A stretch of 6,778 nt of DNA, taken from Bacteroidales bacterium (GTDB lineage Bacteria > Bacteroidota > Bacteroidia > Bacteroidales > UBA12077). A model generated the notes under the pieces. It saw only the letters and a program-made list of their open reading frames with translations, did no database searches and was not told the origin of the DNA. The position numbers were made by a program, and so were the translations under genes. The stretch is taken from NCBI GenBank assembly GCA_030643125.1, contig DAOWML010000129.1, positions 1-6,778 on the forward strand, written 5' to 3'. Positions 5,228 through 6,778 of this stretch are shown here, piece after piece; the stretch's first letter is position 1, and each line of letters opens with the position of its first letter.

Positions 5228-6778
5228 ATGAATATCAATATACTAATACGAAGGATAAATAAAAATCGAAAATGGTTTGGACTAAATGTATTGGGCTTGT
5301 CTGTTGCTTTTGCGTGTACATTAATGATTTACTCTTATGTGCGAAACGAATTTAGCTACGATAAATTTCATACAAAAGCCGACAGGATTTCGCGCCTTAC
5401 AATAAATTCAAATACCGGTAAAAGCTCAATGATTGATGCCCGAATTTGGAGCGGATGGTTACCGAATTTAGCAGAAACTTTTCCCGAAATTGAGGATTAT
5501 GTAAGAATATCATCATTCCGTAATGCAATAGTTAGCATTGATGATCATTCGTTTTACTCTAAAAAAGTATTTAGTGTTGACAGTACATTTTTTAATATTT
5601 TTGATTTTGAGCTAATTACCGGTGATAAAGAAACATTGTTTAATAATCCTGGTCAGGTAGCAATTACACAAAGTATTGCAAAAAAATATTTTGGTACTGA
5701 TGAAGTTATTGGCAAACAAATAAAAATATTGCATCAAAAAGAAGAACTTGCTGATGATTATACTATAAAAGGCGTAATTAAAGATTTTCCCGGTAATTCA
5801 CATTTTAAAGCTGATTTTATTTGTTCTTTTAATTTGAAAAATCGAGATAACTGGTCATATTCCTATTTATTACTTCCTCCCAATATTAAACGCCAAGAGG
5901 TACAAGATTCTATACAGTCTTATTGGGATAAACAATATGCAGAGTACGATTATAGTCCTATTGCCAATTTACAAGCACTTACCGATATTCATTTGCACAG
6001 TCATAAATCGCGGGAATTGGAACATAATGGTAATGTAAATAGTTTGTACTTACTAATCGGTAGCGTGTTAATAATACTAATTATTGCTCTTGTTAATTTT
6101 ATCAACCTTAATTATGTGCAATTTTTATCGGAGCAAAAAAGATATATTATAAAAACCATAAACGGAGCAAGTCGTTTTACATTGGCAAAAGAATTTTTAA
6201 CAGAAACTCTTGTATTAATATCAGCCGTACTTATTACAGGATACTTATTTTTATATTATTCGTTTCATTTATTCGATTTTAAAACAATATCATTAATTTC
6301 AAAACTGGAAATTGCCATAATAACAATTAGCTTTTTTGTAATAACAACAATATTTGCTGTTTTGCCTTTTTTGTTTCGGAAAACAAATACTTTAGTTTCA
6401 CGTCGCATAAAAAAAGGACTATTCAAAACTTTTTCCATATTACAATTTTCGCTATCTATTATAGCAATTACTTCAACCCTGTTTTTGCAAAAGCAGATTA
6501 ATCATATAAATCAACTGCATCCCAATGCAAAAAATGCCGATATTATTGTAATACCAAACAATCCTGAGCATGTTGTTGCTAAATATGAAACGTTAAAAGA
6601 ACAAACATTAAAACATCCGGAAATACTGCAAGTAAGTGCTGCAATGGAGGAGCCTGCTGGTATAGTATGCGATAATTTTCCTTACATTTTAGAAGGCGAT
6701 AATTCTGAAGATAGAAAAACCATTAACATTATGGCTATCGATTCTAATTTCTTTTCCTTTTTTGATATTAAGCCAATT
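5228..6778 (+). CDS. ABC transporter permease, FtsX/MacB family, divergent paralogue; 3' end cut by window edge
   Basis: An open frame of 517 codons from ATG 5228 to the right edge; full-length relatives are near 750-800 aa, so roughly a third is missing. Layout matches the upstream permease: TM1 (about 17-38) with GLNVLGLSVAFACTLMIY; MacB-type periplasmic core opening with NEFSYDKFHTKADRISRL; TM2 (272-296), TM3 (324-346), TM4 (360-382), TM5 (401-420), then the start of the second periplasmic domain. It differs at the first coupling loop, where EIGIRKVLG is replaced by RYIIKTINGAS (about 305-315), and after TM4, where the upstream copy's GGSYPAFYLS stretch is replaced by VLPFLFRK. No Shine-Dalgarno is seen 19 bp after the upstream stop, so translation may depend on coupling or on A-rich leader sequence. 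It is probably the second half of a heteromeric transporter. No ATPase motif is seen. Confidence 0.88.
   Translation, partial: MNINILIRRINKNRKWFGLNVLGLSVAFACTLMIYSYVRNEFSYDKFHTKADRISRLTINSNTGKSSMIDARIWSGWLPNLAETFPEIEDYVRISSFRNAIVSIDDHSFYSKKVFSVDSTFFNIFDFELITGDKETLFNNPGQVAITQSIAKKYFGTDEVIGKQIKILHQKEELADDYTIKGVIKDFPGNSHFKADFICSFNLKNRDNWSYSYLLLPPNIKRQEVQDSIQSYWDKQYAEYDYSPIANLQALTDIHLHSHKSRELEHNGNVNSLYLLIGSVLIILIIALVNFINLNYVQFLSEQKRYIIKTINGASRFTLAKEFLTETLVLISAVLITGYLFLYYSFHLFDFKTISLISKLEIAIITISFFVITTIFAVLPFLFRKTNTLVSRRIKKGLFKTFSILQFSLSIIAITSTLFLQKQINHINQLHPNAKNADIIVIPNNPEHVVAKYETLKEQTLKHPEILQVSAAMEEPAGIVCDNFPYILEGDNSEDRKTINIMAIDSNFFSFFDIKPI

Noticed and set aside
2797..6778. Tandem permeases as a MacAB-type efflux pump with fused ATPase
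   Set aside because: Neither protein has Walker A, signature or Walker B motifs, and no MacA-like adaptor is in the window; only the MacB periplasmic-core and FtsX domains are shared.

Overview
The window looks like ordinary chromosomal DNA from a low-GC member of the Bacteroidota. Three things point there: two large FtsX/MacB-type permeases without a fused ATPase, arranged in tandem; TAnnTTTG-type promoter elements, the -7 box of the Bacteroidota primary sigma factor, in front of two genes; and weak or absent Shine-Dalgarno sequences at most starts. A ModE-type regulator hints at an anaerobic or facultative lineage, possibly a marine Bacteroidales/Marinilabiliales relative. That last placement is inference from general familiarity, not from a comparison.

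Layout: (1) 1-1616, minus strand, pruA, a nearly complete delta-1-pyrroline-5-carboxylate dehydrogenase that runs off the left edge a few codons before its expected end. (2) 1617-1773, a 157-bp divergent intergenic region with one TAnnTTTG element facing each way. (3) 1774-2055, plus strand, ppnP, a small nucleoside phosphorylase, closed by a hairpin terminator at 2082-2119. (4) 2172-2549, plus strand, a one-domain ModE-like winged-helix regulator, preceded by an imperfect dyad that may be its own operator. (5) 2550-2796, a 247-bp non-coding leader with several inverted repeats, a degenerate -24/-12 (sigma-54-like) site and a strong Shine-Dalgarno. (6) 2797-5208 and 5228-6778, plus strand, two tandem paralogous ABC-transporter permeases; the second is cut by the right edge.

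How the genes work together: pruA (proline to glutamate catabolism) and ppnP (nucleoside phosphorolysis) are separate housekeeping or catabolic units that share only an intergenic region. The ModE-like protein probably senses nothing itself, since it has no molybdate-binding Mop domains, and its targets are not evident here. The two permeases are 19 bp apart and almost certainly co-transcribed. They need an ATPase subunit (LolD/MacB-N type) that is not in the window. The second copy has lost the conserved GIRKxxG motif, so the pair may form an asymmetric heterodimer.

I found no mobile element, CRISPR array, tRNA, rRNA or convincing undescribed system. The most informative parts are the regulatory sequences in front of the permease operon and the ModE-like gene, and the permease asymmetry.
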